Source: Klenkia taihuensis (lineage in GTDB: Bacteria > Actinomycetota > Actinomycetes > Mycobacteriales > Geodermatophilaceae). Taken from it: a stretch of DNA of 64,000 nucleotides. The stretch's first letter is position 1; the number at the start of each line of letters is the position of its first letter. Shown piece by piece: positions 8,191 through 15,532 of this stretch. The position numbers and the translations under genes were made by a program. The DNA is taken from positions 62,001-126,000 of the forward strand of contig NZ_FOMD01000006.1 of NCBI RefSeq assembly GCF_900112525.1, in the 5' to 3' direction. The notes under the pieces were generated by a model. The model was not told the origin of the DNA, ran no database searches, and was given only the letters and a program-made list of their open reading frames with translations.

Positions 8191-8212
8191 GTTCACCTGC
8201 GCGTCACCTGGC
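8191..8212. promoter_or_regulatory. Candidate PHO box (PhoP direct repeat) upstream of DUF47-pit
   Basis: Two 11-base units, GTTCACCTGCG at 8191-8201 and CGTCACCTGGC at 8202-8212, form the direct repeat expected for actinobacterial PhoP boxes (consensus unit near GTTCACC). They lie just upstream of the DUF47 start at 8157 and overlap the end of the sigma-factor gene. Phosphate control of the pit operon is an inference from motif and position. Confidence 0.5.
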
Positions 8213-8758
8213 CCGCGCAACGCCGTCCTGCCCGTCGTCCAGGGCGTCGACCAGGTCGGCGCGCGCCCGGGCCACCCGGGAACGGATGGTGCCCACCGGC
8301 ACGCCCGCGACCTCGGCCGCCTCGGCGTAGGGCAGCCCCATCAGCTGGGTCAGCACGAAGGCCTCGCGCCGGTCGGGGTGCAGCCGGGCCAGCAGGTCCT
8401 CGACCGCGGCGCCCTCACCGGTGCGGTCGACGCCGTCGGGGCGCTCGAGCAGCTCGTCGTCCCCGACCAGCACCAGCCGGCGCCGCCGGCGGGAGCGGAT
8501 CGCGTCGGCGCAGGTGCGGCGGGCGATCGACAGCAGCCAGGTGCGCACCGTCGAGCGGCCGGCGAAGCGGTGCAGCGACCCGAAGGCCCGCAGGTAGGTC
8601 TCCTGGGTCAGGTCGTCGGCGGACTGCCGGTCGCCCAGGTGCGCGCACAGCCGCCACACGTCGGCCTGGGTGGCGCGGACCAGCGCCGCGGCGGCCAGCG
8701 GGTCGCCGTCGGCGGCGTCCCGGGCGACCCGGGCCAGCTCGTCGACGGGACCTGTCAC
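8204..8758 (-). CDS. ECF-family RNA polymerase sigma factor, SigC-like
   Basis: A 184-residue group IV sigma factor. Region 2 is seen at about residues 25-90 (DLTQETYLRAFGSLHRF, then RTWLLSIARRTCADAIR) and region 4 at about 130-172 (RREAFVLTQLMGLPYAEAA followed by GTIRSRVARAR), joined by a short acidic linker. Length and composition recall mycobacterial SigC, which has been tied to copper acquisition. Here it is divergent from a zinc-finger membrane protein and a CopCD-YcnI-Sco operon, supporting a copper link. The start is the ATG at 8758. Which promoters it reads is not known; the GGAAC element at 8801 is a candidate. Confidence 0.82.
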   Translation of the reverse strand: MTGPVDELARVARDAADGDPLAAAALVRATQADVWRLCAHLGDRQSADDLTQETYLRAFGSLHRFAGRSTVRTWLLSIARRTCADAIRSRRRRRLVLVGDDELLERPDGVDRTGEGAAVEDLLARLHPDRREAFVLTQLMGLPYAEAAEVAGVPVGTIRSRVARARADLVDALDDGQDGVARAR

Positions 8759-8794
8759 GCACTCCAGTCTGACCTGTGACCACGGCCATGCCGA

Positions 8795-8811
8795 CCCCCG
8801 GGAACCGGGGG
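8795..8811. promoter_or_regulatory. Palindrome with GGAAC element between the sigma gene and the zinc-finger gene
   Basis: CCCCCGG (8795-8801) and CCGGGGG (8805-8811) form an inverted repeat around GAA. It contains GGAAC (8801-8805), a typical ECF -35 core. If this is a -35, the -10 would fall near 8822-8827 and transcription would begin close to the ATG at 8836, giving a leaderless mRNA. This is a weak, position-based suggestion. Confidence 0.35.
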
Positions 8812-8835
8812 CACCCGGGCGCCGACCACCACACC

Positions 8836-9480
8836 ATGCACTGCGAGCGTTTCCGCGAGGCGGCGTCGGCCCGGATGGACGGCGAGGGGTCCCCGGTCCC
8901 CGAGGCGGCCCTCGACGCGCACCTGGACGGCTGCGCGGCCTGCGCCGCCTGGGCCGCCACCGCGGCCGCGGTGACCCGCCGCGCCCGGCTGGCGCCCGCG
9001 CCCGCCGTCCCCGACCTGACCGCCACGGTGCTGGCCGCGCTGCCCGACCGGCTGCCCGGTGCCGCCGCGGCCGCCCGGTCCCGGCTGGTCACCACCGCCC
9101 TGCGGCTGGCGCTGCTGGCCGTCGGCGTCGCCCAGATCGGGCTGGCCACGCCGTCGCTGCTGGACGGCGCCGGGGCGATGAGCGCCCCGGTGCACATGGC
9201 GCACGAGACCGGCGCCTGGAACCTCGGCCTGGCCGTGGCCTTCCTGGCCTGCGCCGCGGCCCCCCGGCTGGCGCCGGGCGCGCTGCCGTTCCTGGTGACC
9301 TTCACCCTGGTGCTCACCGTGACCACCGTCGCGGACCTGGAGTCCGGGCACGTGCACGCCGACCGGGCGGTCGGGCACCTGCTGCTGCTCGTCGGGCTGC
9401 TGCTCACCGCGACGCTGGCGTGGCGCGGCCGGCGCCGGCGCAGCGCGCGGGCGGCCGCCGGGGTGCGGGTGCTCGCGTGA
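8836..9480 (+). CDS. Zinc-finger (ZAS-type) membrane protein, putative anti-sigma factor with His/Met loops
   Basis: A 214-residue protein with an N-terminal cytosolic zinc-binding anti-sigma motif HxxxCxxC (H29, C33, C36 counted from the ATG at 8836) followed by four hydrophobic helices. With the N-terminus inside, the two outside loops carry metal-ligand-like clusters: MSAPVHMAHE between helices 1 and 2 and GHVHADRAVGH between helices 3 and 4. It is divergent from the ECF sigma gene and overlaps the CopCD gene by four bases (GTGA). The likely role is to bind the sigma factor and release it on an envelope metal signal; the sensing role is inference. A GTG at 8776 would add 20 residues. Confidence 0.68.
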   Translation: MHCERFREAASARMDGEGSPVPEAALDAHLDGCAACAAWAATAAAVTRRARLAPAPAVPDLTATVLAALPDRLPGAAAAARSRLVTTALRLALLAVGVAQIGLATPSLLDGAGAMSAPVHMAHETGAWNLGLAVAFLACAAAPRLAPGALPFLVTFTLVLTVTTVADLESGHVHADRAVGHLLLLVGLLLTATLAWRGRRRRSARAAAGVRVLA

Positions 9481-11192
9481 GGCGGCTGGTCGTCGTCCTG
9501 CTGGCCGGCTTCGGGGTGCTGCTGGGCACCGCCGGCCCGGCCAGCGCGCACGCCACCCTGGTCACCTCCTCGCCCGCCGACGGCGCCCGCCTGGACGCCG
9601 TGCCGGGAGAAGTGACCCTGGAGTTCGACGAGGCGGTGTCCCTGGGCGCCGGCTACGCCCGGGTGCTGGGCGCCGACGGCGAGCGGGTCGACACCGGTGC
9701 CGCCTCGGTCACCGACGACGTGCTGACCATCCCGCTGCGCGACGGCCTGCCCGACGCCAGCTACGTCGTCACCTGGCGGGTCGTGTCCGCCGACTCGCAC
9801 CCGGTCTCGGGGGCCTACGCCTTCGTGGTCGGGGACGGCGAGCTGGTCGCGGCCACCGACGTCGAGGAGGGCTCCGACGTCGACCCGGTCGTGGCCACCC
9901 TGCTCCCGGTCGCCCGGTGGCTCGGGTTCGGCGGCCTCGCCCTCGGGCTGGGCGTCCCCGTCGTGCTCGCGACGTGCTGGCCGGCCGGCTGGGCCTCCCG
10001 GCGGGCGCAGCTGCTCACCGTCGGCGGGCTCGGGGCGGTCGGCGTCGGCGCGCTGCTGTCGTTCCTGCTGCAGGGCCCCTACGCGGCCGCGACCGGGGTG
10101 ACCGGTGCGTTCGACCCGCAGCTGCTGGCCACCACCCTCGGCTCGGCCTACGGGGTTACCCTGCTGGTGCGGGCGGTCCTCGTGGCCGCCCTCGCCGCGC
10201 TGGTCGCGCTCCGGCCCGCCGGCGGACCGCCCGGCCGGGCCTGGCTCGGCGCCGCCGGGCTGCTCGGCCTCGGGCTCGTGGTCAGCACCGCGGCGGTCGG
10301 GCACCCCGTCGCCGGCCCGCTGCCGGGGCTGGCCGTCGTGGTCACCTCGGTGCACGTGGCCGCGATGACCGTCTGGCTCGGCGGGCTGGCCCTGCTGCTG
10401 GCCGTCGTGCTGCGGCCGGGCGTCCCCGCCGGCCAGCTGGCGAGCGCGCTGCCCCGCTACAGCCGGCTGGCCGCGGGCTCGGTGGCCGCGCTGGTCGTCA
10501 GCGGTGTCGTGCAGTCCGTCCGCGAGGTCGGGTCACCGGCCGCGCTGGTGTCGACGACCTACGGCTGGGTGCTGGTCGCCAAGCTCGCCCTGGTCCTCGC
10601 GCTGCTCGCCGTCGCAGGCGTCAGCCGGGTCTGGGTGCAGCAGCGCCTGGGCGCCCCGCGCCCGGGCCGGCGCAGCGTCGTCGCGCACGCCTTCAGCGCC
10701 GAGGAGGAGGCCGCCGCGGCGCAGCGCACCGAGACCGCGGTGGCCGACGTCGCGCCCTTCCGGCGGTCGGTGCTGATCGAGGTGGCCGTCGCCGCCGTCG
10801 TCCTGGCGCTGTCGGCCGTCCTGGTCGGCACGCCCCCGGCCAAGGCGGCGCTGGCCCAGCCGGTCGACGTCACCCTGCCGCTGCAGTCGGCCGCCGGCAC
10901 CGACGGCAGCGTGCAGCTGTCCCTGGAGCCGGCCCGGCCGGGCACCAACGTGCTGCACGTCTACCTCTTCGACGCCTCGGGCCGGCTGGCCCAGCCGCAG
11001 TCGCTGGGCGTCACCCTCACCGAGCCGCAGCAGCAGATCGGCCCGCTGGAGGTCGACCTCGAGCCCGCCGGCCCCGGCCACTCCACCGGCGACGCCGCCC
11101 TGCCCACCGCCGGCACCTGGACGGTCACCGTCTCCGTCCGGCTCGACGAGTTCACCGCGCTCACCGCGCAGACCACGTTCCCCGTCCGCTGA
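9477..11192 (+). CDS. CopC-CopD fusion copper resistance/uptake protein
   Basis: A 571-residue envelope protein. A signal peptide (about 1-24, ending ASA) is followed by a CopC domain whose mature first residue is His25, the known Cu(II) ligand; HATLVTSSPADGARL and a later DSHPVSGAYAF are CopC signatures. A CopD region of about eight membrane helices occupies roughly residues 145-460, and a C-terminal extracellular beta domain follows. It probably binds copper outside and passes it through the membrane. The GTG at 9477 overlaps the stop of the zinc-finger gene. YcnI follows 31 bases later. Confidence 0.88.
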   Translation: MRRLVVVLLAGFGVLLGTAGPASAHATLVTSSPADGARLDAVPGEVTLEFDEAVSLGAGYARVLGADGERVDTGAASVTDDVLTIPLRDGLPDASYVVTWRVVSADSHPVSGAYAFVVGDGELVAATDVEEGSDVDPVVATLLPVARWLGFGGLALGLGVPVVLATCWPAGWASRRAQLLTVGGLGAVGVGALLSFLLQGPYAAATGVTGAFDPQLLATTLGSAYGVTLLVRAVLVAALAALVALRPAGGPPGRAWLGAAGLLGLGLVVSTAAVGHPVAGPLPGLAVVVTSVHVAAMTVWLGGLALLLAVVLRPGVPAGQLASALPRYSRLAAGSVAALVVSGVVQSVREVGSPAALVSTTYGWVLVAKLALVLALLAVAGVSRVWVQQRLGAPRPGRRSVVAHAFSAEEEAAAAQRTETAVADVAPFRRSVLIEVAVAAVVLALSAVLVGTPPAKAALAQPVDVTLPLQSAAGTDGSVQLSLEPARPGTNVLHVYLFDASGRLAQPQSLGVTLTEPQQQIGPLEVDLEPAGPGHSTGDAALPTAGTWTVTVSVRLDEFTALTAQTTFPVR

Positions 11193-11223
11193 CGCGGACG
11201 ACCCCCCCCACCGAAGGAGAAGC

Positions 11224-11967
11224 ATGTCCCGCACCCTCCGCCGCGCCGCCGTCCTCGTGGTCGGCGCCGCCGTGGCGACCGTCGCCACCCTCGTGGCCGG
11301 CACCGGCATCGCCTCGGCGCACGTCCGGGTGTCCTCCGACGACGCCACCCCCGGTGGCTACGGCGTGATGACCTTCCGGGTGCCCAACGAGAGCGACACC
11401 GCCAGCACCGTGTCGCTGCGCATCCAGCTGCCCACCGACACCCCGCTGACCTTCGTGCAGGCCGAGCCGGTCCCGGGCTGGACGGTCACCCGGACCACTA
11501 CGCAGCTCGACCCGCCGGTCGAGTCCGACGGCGACACGATCACCGAGGCGGTCAGCGTCGTGCAGTTCACCGCCGCCGAGGGCGGGGGCATCGCGCCGGG
11601 CCAGTTCCAGGAGTTCCGGCTGCTGGGCGGCCCCTTCCCGGACGCCGACAGCCTGACCCTGCCGACCGTGCAGACCTACAGCGACGGCACCGAGGCGGCC
11701 TGGATCGAGCCGACCGTCGAGGGCCAGGACGAGCCGCAGAGCCCCGCGCCCGTGCTGGGCCTGACCGGCACCTCGGGCGGGGCGGCCGACGCCCACGGCT
11801 CGGGGGGCACCTCCACCGACACGGCCTCCTCCTCGACCCCGGCCACCGACGACGGCGGGGACGGCCTGGCCGTCACCGCGCTGGTCCTGGGCGGCCTCGG
11901 CCTGCTCGCCGGGCTCGGCGGGCTCGTCCTGGGCCTGTCGGCACGCCGTCGTACCGTGGGGCAGTGA
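11224..11967 (+). CDS. YcnI family copper-binding protein (DUF1775)
   Basis: A 247-residue membrane-anchored exported protein. The signal peptide ends in ASA at residue 32, so the mature chain starts at His33 (HVRVSSDDATPGGYG), the residue that ligates Cu(II) in characterised YcnI proteins. The DUF1775 body includes VMTFRVPNES and a VPGWTVT segment. After a Ser/Thr/Asp-rich linker there is one C-terminal membrane helix (LVLGGLGLLAGLGGLVLGL) and a basic tail. A perfect ribosome-binding site (AAGGAGA) precedes the ATG. It lies between CopCD and Sco genes, consistent with periplasmic copper trafficking. Confidence 0.9.
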   Translation: MSRTLRRAAVLVVGAAVATVATLVAGTGIASAHVRVSSDDATPGGYGVMTFRVPNESDTASTVSLRIQLPTDTPLTFVQAEPVPGWTVTRTTTQLDPPVESDGDTITEAVSVVQFTAAEGGGIAPGQFQEFRLLGGPFPDADSLTLPTVQTYSDGTEAAWIEPTVEGQDEPQSPAPVLGLTGTSGGAADAHGSGGTSTDTASSSTPATDDGGDGLAVTALVLGGLGLLAGLGGLVLGLSARRRTVGQ

Positions 11968-12626
11968 GCACCCGACGACGGGCCCGACGGGCGGTGGTGC
12001 CGGCGCTGCTGGCGGCCGGCCTGCTGCTGGCCGGCTGCGGCGGCACCGCCGAGGCCGACGCCGGCCACGACCACTCCGGCGGCGAGGCCCCGGCCACCGT
12101 GTCGGGCCCGAGCAACCCCTACGACGGCCTGTACCTGCAGGACCCGTACCAGAAGCCGGAGTTCACCCTCACCGACCAGTCCGGTGCGGCCTACGACTTC
12201 TCGGCGCAGACCGCCGACGGGCCGACGCTGCTGTTCTTCGGCTACACCAACTGCCCCGACATCTGCCCCACGACGATGGCCGACGTCGCCGTCGCGCTGC
12301 AGACCGTCGACCCGGCGGTGGCCGAGCGGACGCACGTGGTGTTCGTGACCACCGACCCGACCCGCGACACCCCCGAGGTGCTGGGGGAGTACCTGGCCCG
12401 CTTCGGCACCGGCCCGGCCCCGGCGATCGTCGGGCTGACCGGTGACCAGTCGCAGATCGACGCCGCGCAGCTGGCCGCCGGGGTCCCGCTGGCCGAGGAC
12501 ATGGGGCAGCAGCACTCCTCGCTGCTGCTGCTGTACGGCACCGACGGCGAGGCCAGCGTGGCCTTCGACGCCGGCAACACCTCCCGCGACATCGCCCACG
12601 ACCTGGCCCTCGTCGCCGGGGAGTGA
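11964..12626 (+). CDS. SCO1/SenC family copper chaperone lipoprotein
   Basis: A 220-residue lipoprotein with a lipobox-type LLLAGC near residue 21. Its thioredoxin-fold Sco domain carries the metal/redox motif CPDIC (C97 and C101) and the distal His184 in the GQQHSSLLLLYG context, giving all three copper ligands. Sco proteins deliver copper to the CuA site of cytochrome c oxidase or act as thiol reductants. A His/Asp-rich stretch (AGHDHSGGEAP) follows the lipidated Cys and may add metal affinity. The GTG start at 11964 overlaps the ycnI stop by four bases, and the next gene overlaps its stop in the same way. Confidence 0.92.
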   Translation: MSTRRRARRAVVPALLAAGLLLAGCGGTAEADAGHDHSGGEAPATVSGPSNPYDGLYLQDPYQKPEFTLTDQSGAAYDFSAQTADGPTLLFFGYTNCPDICPTTMADVAVALQTVDPAVAERTHVVFVTTDPTRDTPEVLGEYLARFGTGPAPAIVGLTGDQSQIDAAQLAAGVPLAEDMGQQHSSLLLLYGTDGEASVAFDAGNTSRDIAHDLALVAGE

Positions 12627-13666
12627 GCGTGCTGCGCGCCCGGCTGGTCGCCGTCCTGGTCGGGGTGGTGGGCGTGCTGGCGCTGGCCGGGCCGGCGTCG
12701 GCGCACGTCGGCGACGGCCGGGCCGGCAGCGACTTCGACGGCCGGGTCCTGGCGGTGACCCCGGCGCTGCCCGGGGTCACCGTGCGGGTGCTGCAGTTCG
12801 GCGACGAGCTCGAGGTGGTCAACACCACCGGCACCGAGCTCGCCGTCCCCGGCTACTCCGGTGAGCCCTACCTGCGCATCGGGCCCGACGGCGTGTGGCG
12901 CAACCGGCTGAGCCCGGCCACCACCATCAACCTCGACCGGTACGGGCGCACCCCGCTGCCCGCCGACGCCGACCCGCTGGCCGCGCCCGACTGGGAGCAG
13001 GTCAGCACGCAGCCGTCCTACACCTGGCACGACCACCGCACGCACTGGATGAGCGAGGGCCAGCTGCCGCCTGCGGTGGCCGCCGACCCCGGCCGCGACC
13101 ACCAGGTGTTCGCCTGGACGGTGCCGATGACCTACGGGGACACCGACGTCGCGGTCGAGGGTGAGCTGACCTGGTCGCCCCCGCCGCCGAGCTGGCTGGT
13201 CTGGCCGCTGTACGCCGCCCTGTTGGTCGCCGTCGTGGCCGCCGGCCTGCGCGGGCCCGGCCCGCTGGCCGCCGCGCTGGCGGTGGGGACGGCCGCGTCG
13301 CTGTGGCACTCGCTGGCCACCCCGGCACCGGCGGTGACCCAGAGCTCGCACACCGGCGCGGTGCTGTCGGCACTGCTGCCGGCCCTGCTGGTCACCGCGG
13401 TGGCCGTGCTCGGCATCCGCGCCGCCCGCCGCGGCCGGGCCGGGCTGACCGGGGTGCTGGCCGTCGTGGCCGGCTGGCTGCTGCTCGTGCAGGGCCTGCC
13501 GGACGTCGACGTGCTGTGGACGGCGAACGTGCTGGCCACCGGTCCGGCGCTGCTGGCCCGGGCCGCGGTGGCGGTGCTGCTGGCCGGCGGGCTGGGCCTG
13601 GTCGTCGGCGGCGCGCTGGCCGCCCGGCGGGCCCGCACCGTCGAGCAGGAGCCGCTGCCCGCCTGA
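12623..13666 (+). CDS. Unknown exported membrane protein of the copper operon, mature N-terminal His
   Basis: A 347-residue protein I do not recognise as a named family. A signal peptide ends ASA at residue 27, so the mature protein would begin HVGDGRAG with His at position 1, as in CopC and YcnI. An extracellular domain of about 160 residues includes a histidine-dense WHDHRTHWM motif. The C-terminal half has about five membrane helices and a short cytosolic tail. It is translationally coupled (four-base overlap) to sco, so it is almost certainly co-expressed with copper genes. Copper binding is inferred from position, the N-terminal His and the His motif; enzymatic function is not evident. 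Confidence 0.75.
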   Translation: MSVLRARLVAVLVGVVGVLALAGPASAHVGDGRAGSDFDGRVLAVTPALPGVTVRVLQFGDELEVVNTTGTELAVPGYSGEPYLRIGPDGVWRNRLSPATTINLDRYGRTPLPADADPLAAPDWEQVSTQPSYTWHDHRTHWMSEGQLPPAVAADPGRDHQVFAWTVPMTYGDTDVAVEGELTWSPPPPSWLVWPLYAALLVAVVAAGLRGPGPLAAALAVGTAASLWHSLATPAPAVTQSSHTGAVLSALLPALLVTAVAVLGIRAARRGRAGLTGVLAVVAGWLLLVQGLPDVDVLWTANVLATGPALLARAAVAVLLAGGLGLVVGGALAARRARTVEQEPLPA

Positions 13667-13672
13667 GTGCGC

Positions 13673-13691
13673 GCCCCGGCCGACGCGGGGC
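13673..13691 (+). terminator. Short hairpin after the copper operon
   Basis: GCCCCG (13673-13678) and CGGGGC (13686-13691) form a 6-bp stem with a 7-nt loop just after the stop at 13664-13666. It lies between the copper operon and the DMT transporter gene. It may terminate or attenuate transcription, but the stem is short. Confidence 0.35.
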
Positions 13692-13716
13692 GGTCGGTCG
13701 TGGCAGGCTCGCAGCC

Positions 13717-14688
13717 GTGGGCGACGTCGTCGAGGTGCTGGCCGCAGCCGGTCCACCCGGCCGGGGCTCGCCGAACCTGGCCCTCTCGGTGCTGCTGGCG
13801 CTGCTCTCGGCGTGCGCCTTCGCCGTGTCCACGGTGGTGCAGCACCGGGCGGCCACCGTCGCCGGGCAGGACCTGCCGCAGGGCGCGGTGCTGCGGCTGG
13901 TCGGCAAGCTGGTGCGCAACAAGGCCTGGATCGGTGGCCAGGCCGCGGCGCTGGCCGGGTTCTGCCTGCACGCCGCGGCGCTGAAGTTCGGCCCGGTCGT
14001 GGTGGTGCAGCCGCTGCTGTCGGGCGGGCTGGTCATCTCCCTCGCCCTGGGCGCGCTGGTCGACCGGCGGCACCCCGAGCGGCTGCTGCCGGAGAGGGGC
14101 CAGTGGATCGCCGCCGGGGTGGTCGCGGTGACCCTGGGCCTGTTCGTCGTCTCCGCCCGCCCCGACCACGGCGGCGCCTACGCCCGGCCCGGCCCGTTGC
14201 TGCTCTGCGTGGGCGCCGCGGCCGCGGTCATGGTGCTCGGCGCGGTCTGGGCGCTGCGCCCGCGGGCCGCGCACAAGGCCCTGGTGCTGGGCCTGGGCGC
14301 CGGGTTCGGGTTCGGCATCACCGGGCTGCTGCTCAAGGACGTGGTCGCGCACCCGCCGGGGGAGCTGCTCACCAGCTGGACGACCTACCTGCTGCTGGCC
14401 TCCGGCGCGGCCTCCATCACCTTCGCCCAGTGGGCCTACCAGTCCGGCCAGCTCATCGAGTGCCTGCCGGTGATGGCCATCCTCGAGCCGCTGGTCGCCG
14501 TCGGGCTGGCCGCGCCGGTCTACGGCGAGCGGCTCGCGCCGGGCTGGCTGGCGACCACCGGCCAGGTGGTCGGCGTCGTCGGGCTGGTGGTCGGCGTGGC
14601 CGTGCTGGCCCGCCGGACCGCCGCCCGGGACGCCACCGGGGTGCCCGTCGCTGTACCCGCCCCGGCACCGGCACCTCCGCCCACCTGA
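13717..14688 (+). CDS. DMT superfamily (EamA-like) transporter
   Basis: A 323-residue membrane protein with about nine to ten helices in the pattern of drug/metabolite transporters. The hydrophobic segments start at LALSVLLALLSACAFAV, and a repeated core is seen around VVVVQPLLSGGLVISLALGA and later MAILEPLVAVGLAAPVYGER, the latter a typical EamA-type C-terminal half motif. Substrate unknown. The GTG at 13717 is taken as the start; GGCAGGCT lies 7-15 bases upstream and may be a -10 of a leaderless transcript. The C-terminus is a Pro/Ala-rich tail. It is co-directional with the copper operon but separated by a possible hairpin. Confidence 0.72.
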   Translation: MGDVVEVLAAAGPPGRGSPNLALSVLLALLSACAFAVSTVVQHRAATVAGQDLPQGAVLRLVGKLVRNKAWIGGQAAALAGFCLHAAALKFGPVVVVQPLLSGGLVISLALGALVDRRHPERLLPERGQWIAAGVVAVTLGLFVVSARPDHGGAYARPGPLLLCVGAAAAVMVLGAVWALRPRAAHKALVLGLGAGFGFGITGLLLKDVVAHPPGELLTSWTTYLLLASGAASITFAQWAYQSGQLIECLPVMAILEPLVAVGLAAPVYGERLAPGWLATTGQVVGVVGLVVGVAVLARRTAARDATGVPVAVPAPAPAPPPT

Positions 14689-14697
14689 GCTCGAATC

Positions 14698-14707
14698 ACA
14701 CCGGTGT
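14698..14707. promoter_or_regulatory. Operator-like palindrome ACACCGGTGT
   Basis: A perfect 10-bp palindrome sits 10 bases after the DMT transporter stop, in a locally AT-richer stretch (ending TCATTTTCC), about 110 bases upstream of the peptidase start. Its position suggests a regulator site for the M23 gene; the cognate protein is unknown. Confidence 0.35.
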
Positions 14708-14750
14708 CATTTTCCTGACGGCGTGTCGCGGACGACGCGCCGAACGGGGG

Positions 14751-14779
14751 GTCACATCCGGGTCACGGCTCGTTACGTT
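14751..14779 (+). promoter_or_regulatory. MtrA-like GTCAC direct repeats and -10 for the M23 peptidase gene
   Basis: GTCAC (14751), GTCAC (14762) and GTTAC (14772) are spaced 11 and 10 bases apart, the arrangement of binding sites for OmpR-type regulators such as MtrA, which controls cell-wall hydrolases in actinobacteria. TACGTT (14774-14779) fits the -10 pattern TAnnnT. Binding by MtrA is inferred from the motif and the type of gene downstream. Confidence 0.42.
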
Positions 14780-14817
14780 GTGCGCCATCGGGCTGCGGGA
14801 CGGCGAGGGGACGCGGG

Positions 14818-15528
14818 ATGGCGGAGCAGGGCGCAGGGCACCGGGGTCGCACGGCTCGGGGGGCCCGCCGACCGGCGGCCCTGCTGGTCGCGCTGGCCCT
14901 GGGCGGCGTCCTGGCCGGGGTGCTCGGCCTGCCCGGCACCGCCCCCGCCGGGGCCACCGAGGACGTCGCGGTCGCCGAGGCGCTCGCCGCGTCGGAGAAC
15001 TCCTCCTTCGAGACCGAGGCCATGCCGCAGATGGCCATCACCGAGGCCCAGGCACAGCAGCGCCTCGCCGAGGTGGCCGCCTCCCGTGCCCAGCGCGACG
15101 CGGAGGTCGCGGCCGCCGCCGAGGCCGCCCGCCCCGAGGCGGTCGTCCCCGTGGACGGGGCGCGGATGACCACCTGCTTCTGCATGCGCTGGGGCTCGAT
15201 GCACTACGGCATCGACCTGGCCGCCCCGATGCTCACCCCGGAGTACGCGGCCGAGGACGGCGTCGTCATCCGGGCCGGCGCGGCCAGCGGCTACGGCCAG
15301 GCCGTCTACATCCTCGGCGTCAGCGGCGACGTGACGATCTACGGCCACATGGAGGAGATCGAGGTCTCCGCCGGCGACGTGGTCGAGGCCGGGCAGACCA
15401 TCGCGCTGCTGGGCAGCCGCGGCCAGTCCACCGGCCCGCACCTGCACTTCGAGGTGCACTCGGGTGGGCTGAACGGCGAGCCGGTCGACCCGGTGGAGTG
15501 GCTGCGCGACCGCGGCGTCGACATCTGA
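14818..15528 (+). CDS. M23 family metallopeptidase (LytM-type peptidoglycan endopeptidase)
   Basis: A 236-residue exported protein: an N-terminal membrane/signal segment (about residues 22-45, ending PAGA), an Ala/Glu-rich coiled-coil region, and a C-terminal peptidase domain from about residue 108. The zinc ligands are all present: HxxxD (H129, D133) and HLH (H208, H210). Such enzymes cut peptide cross-links in peptidoglycan or, with a degenerate site, activate other hydrolases; here the site looks intact. An unusual CFCM pair of cysteines precedes the active site. GTCAC repeats upstream point to MtrA-type control. It is convergent with kdpE, with four bases between the stops. Confidence 0.9.
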   Translation: MAEQGAGHRGRTARGARRPAALLVALALGGVLAGVLGLPGTAPAGATEDVAVAEALAASENSSFETEAMPQMAITEAQAQQRLAEVAASRAQRDAEVAAAAEAARPEAVVPVDGARMTTCFCMRWGSMHYGIDLAAPMLTPEYAAEDGVVIRAGAASGYGQAVYILGVSGDVTIYGHMEEIEVSAGDVVEAGQTIALLGSRGQSTGPHLHFEVHSGGLNGEPVDPVEWLRDRGVDI

Positions 15529-15532
15529 GGCC

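Noticed and set aside
14689-14817. Possible c-di-AMP (ydaO) riboswitch before the M23 peptidase
   Set aside because: Actinobacterial wall hydrolases often have it, but the 129-base leader lacks the conserved riboswitch core; only the GTCAC repeats and a palindrome are visible.
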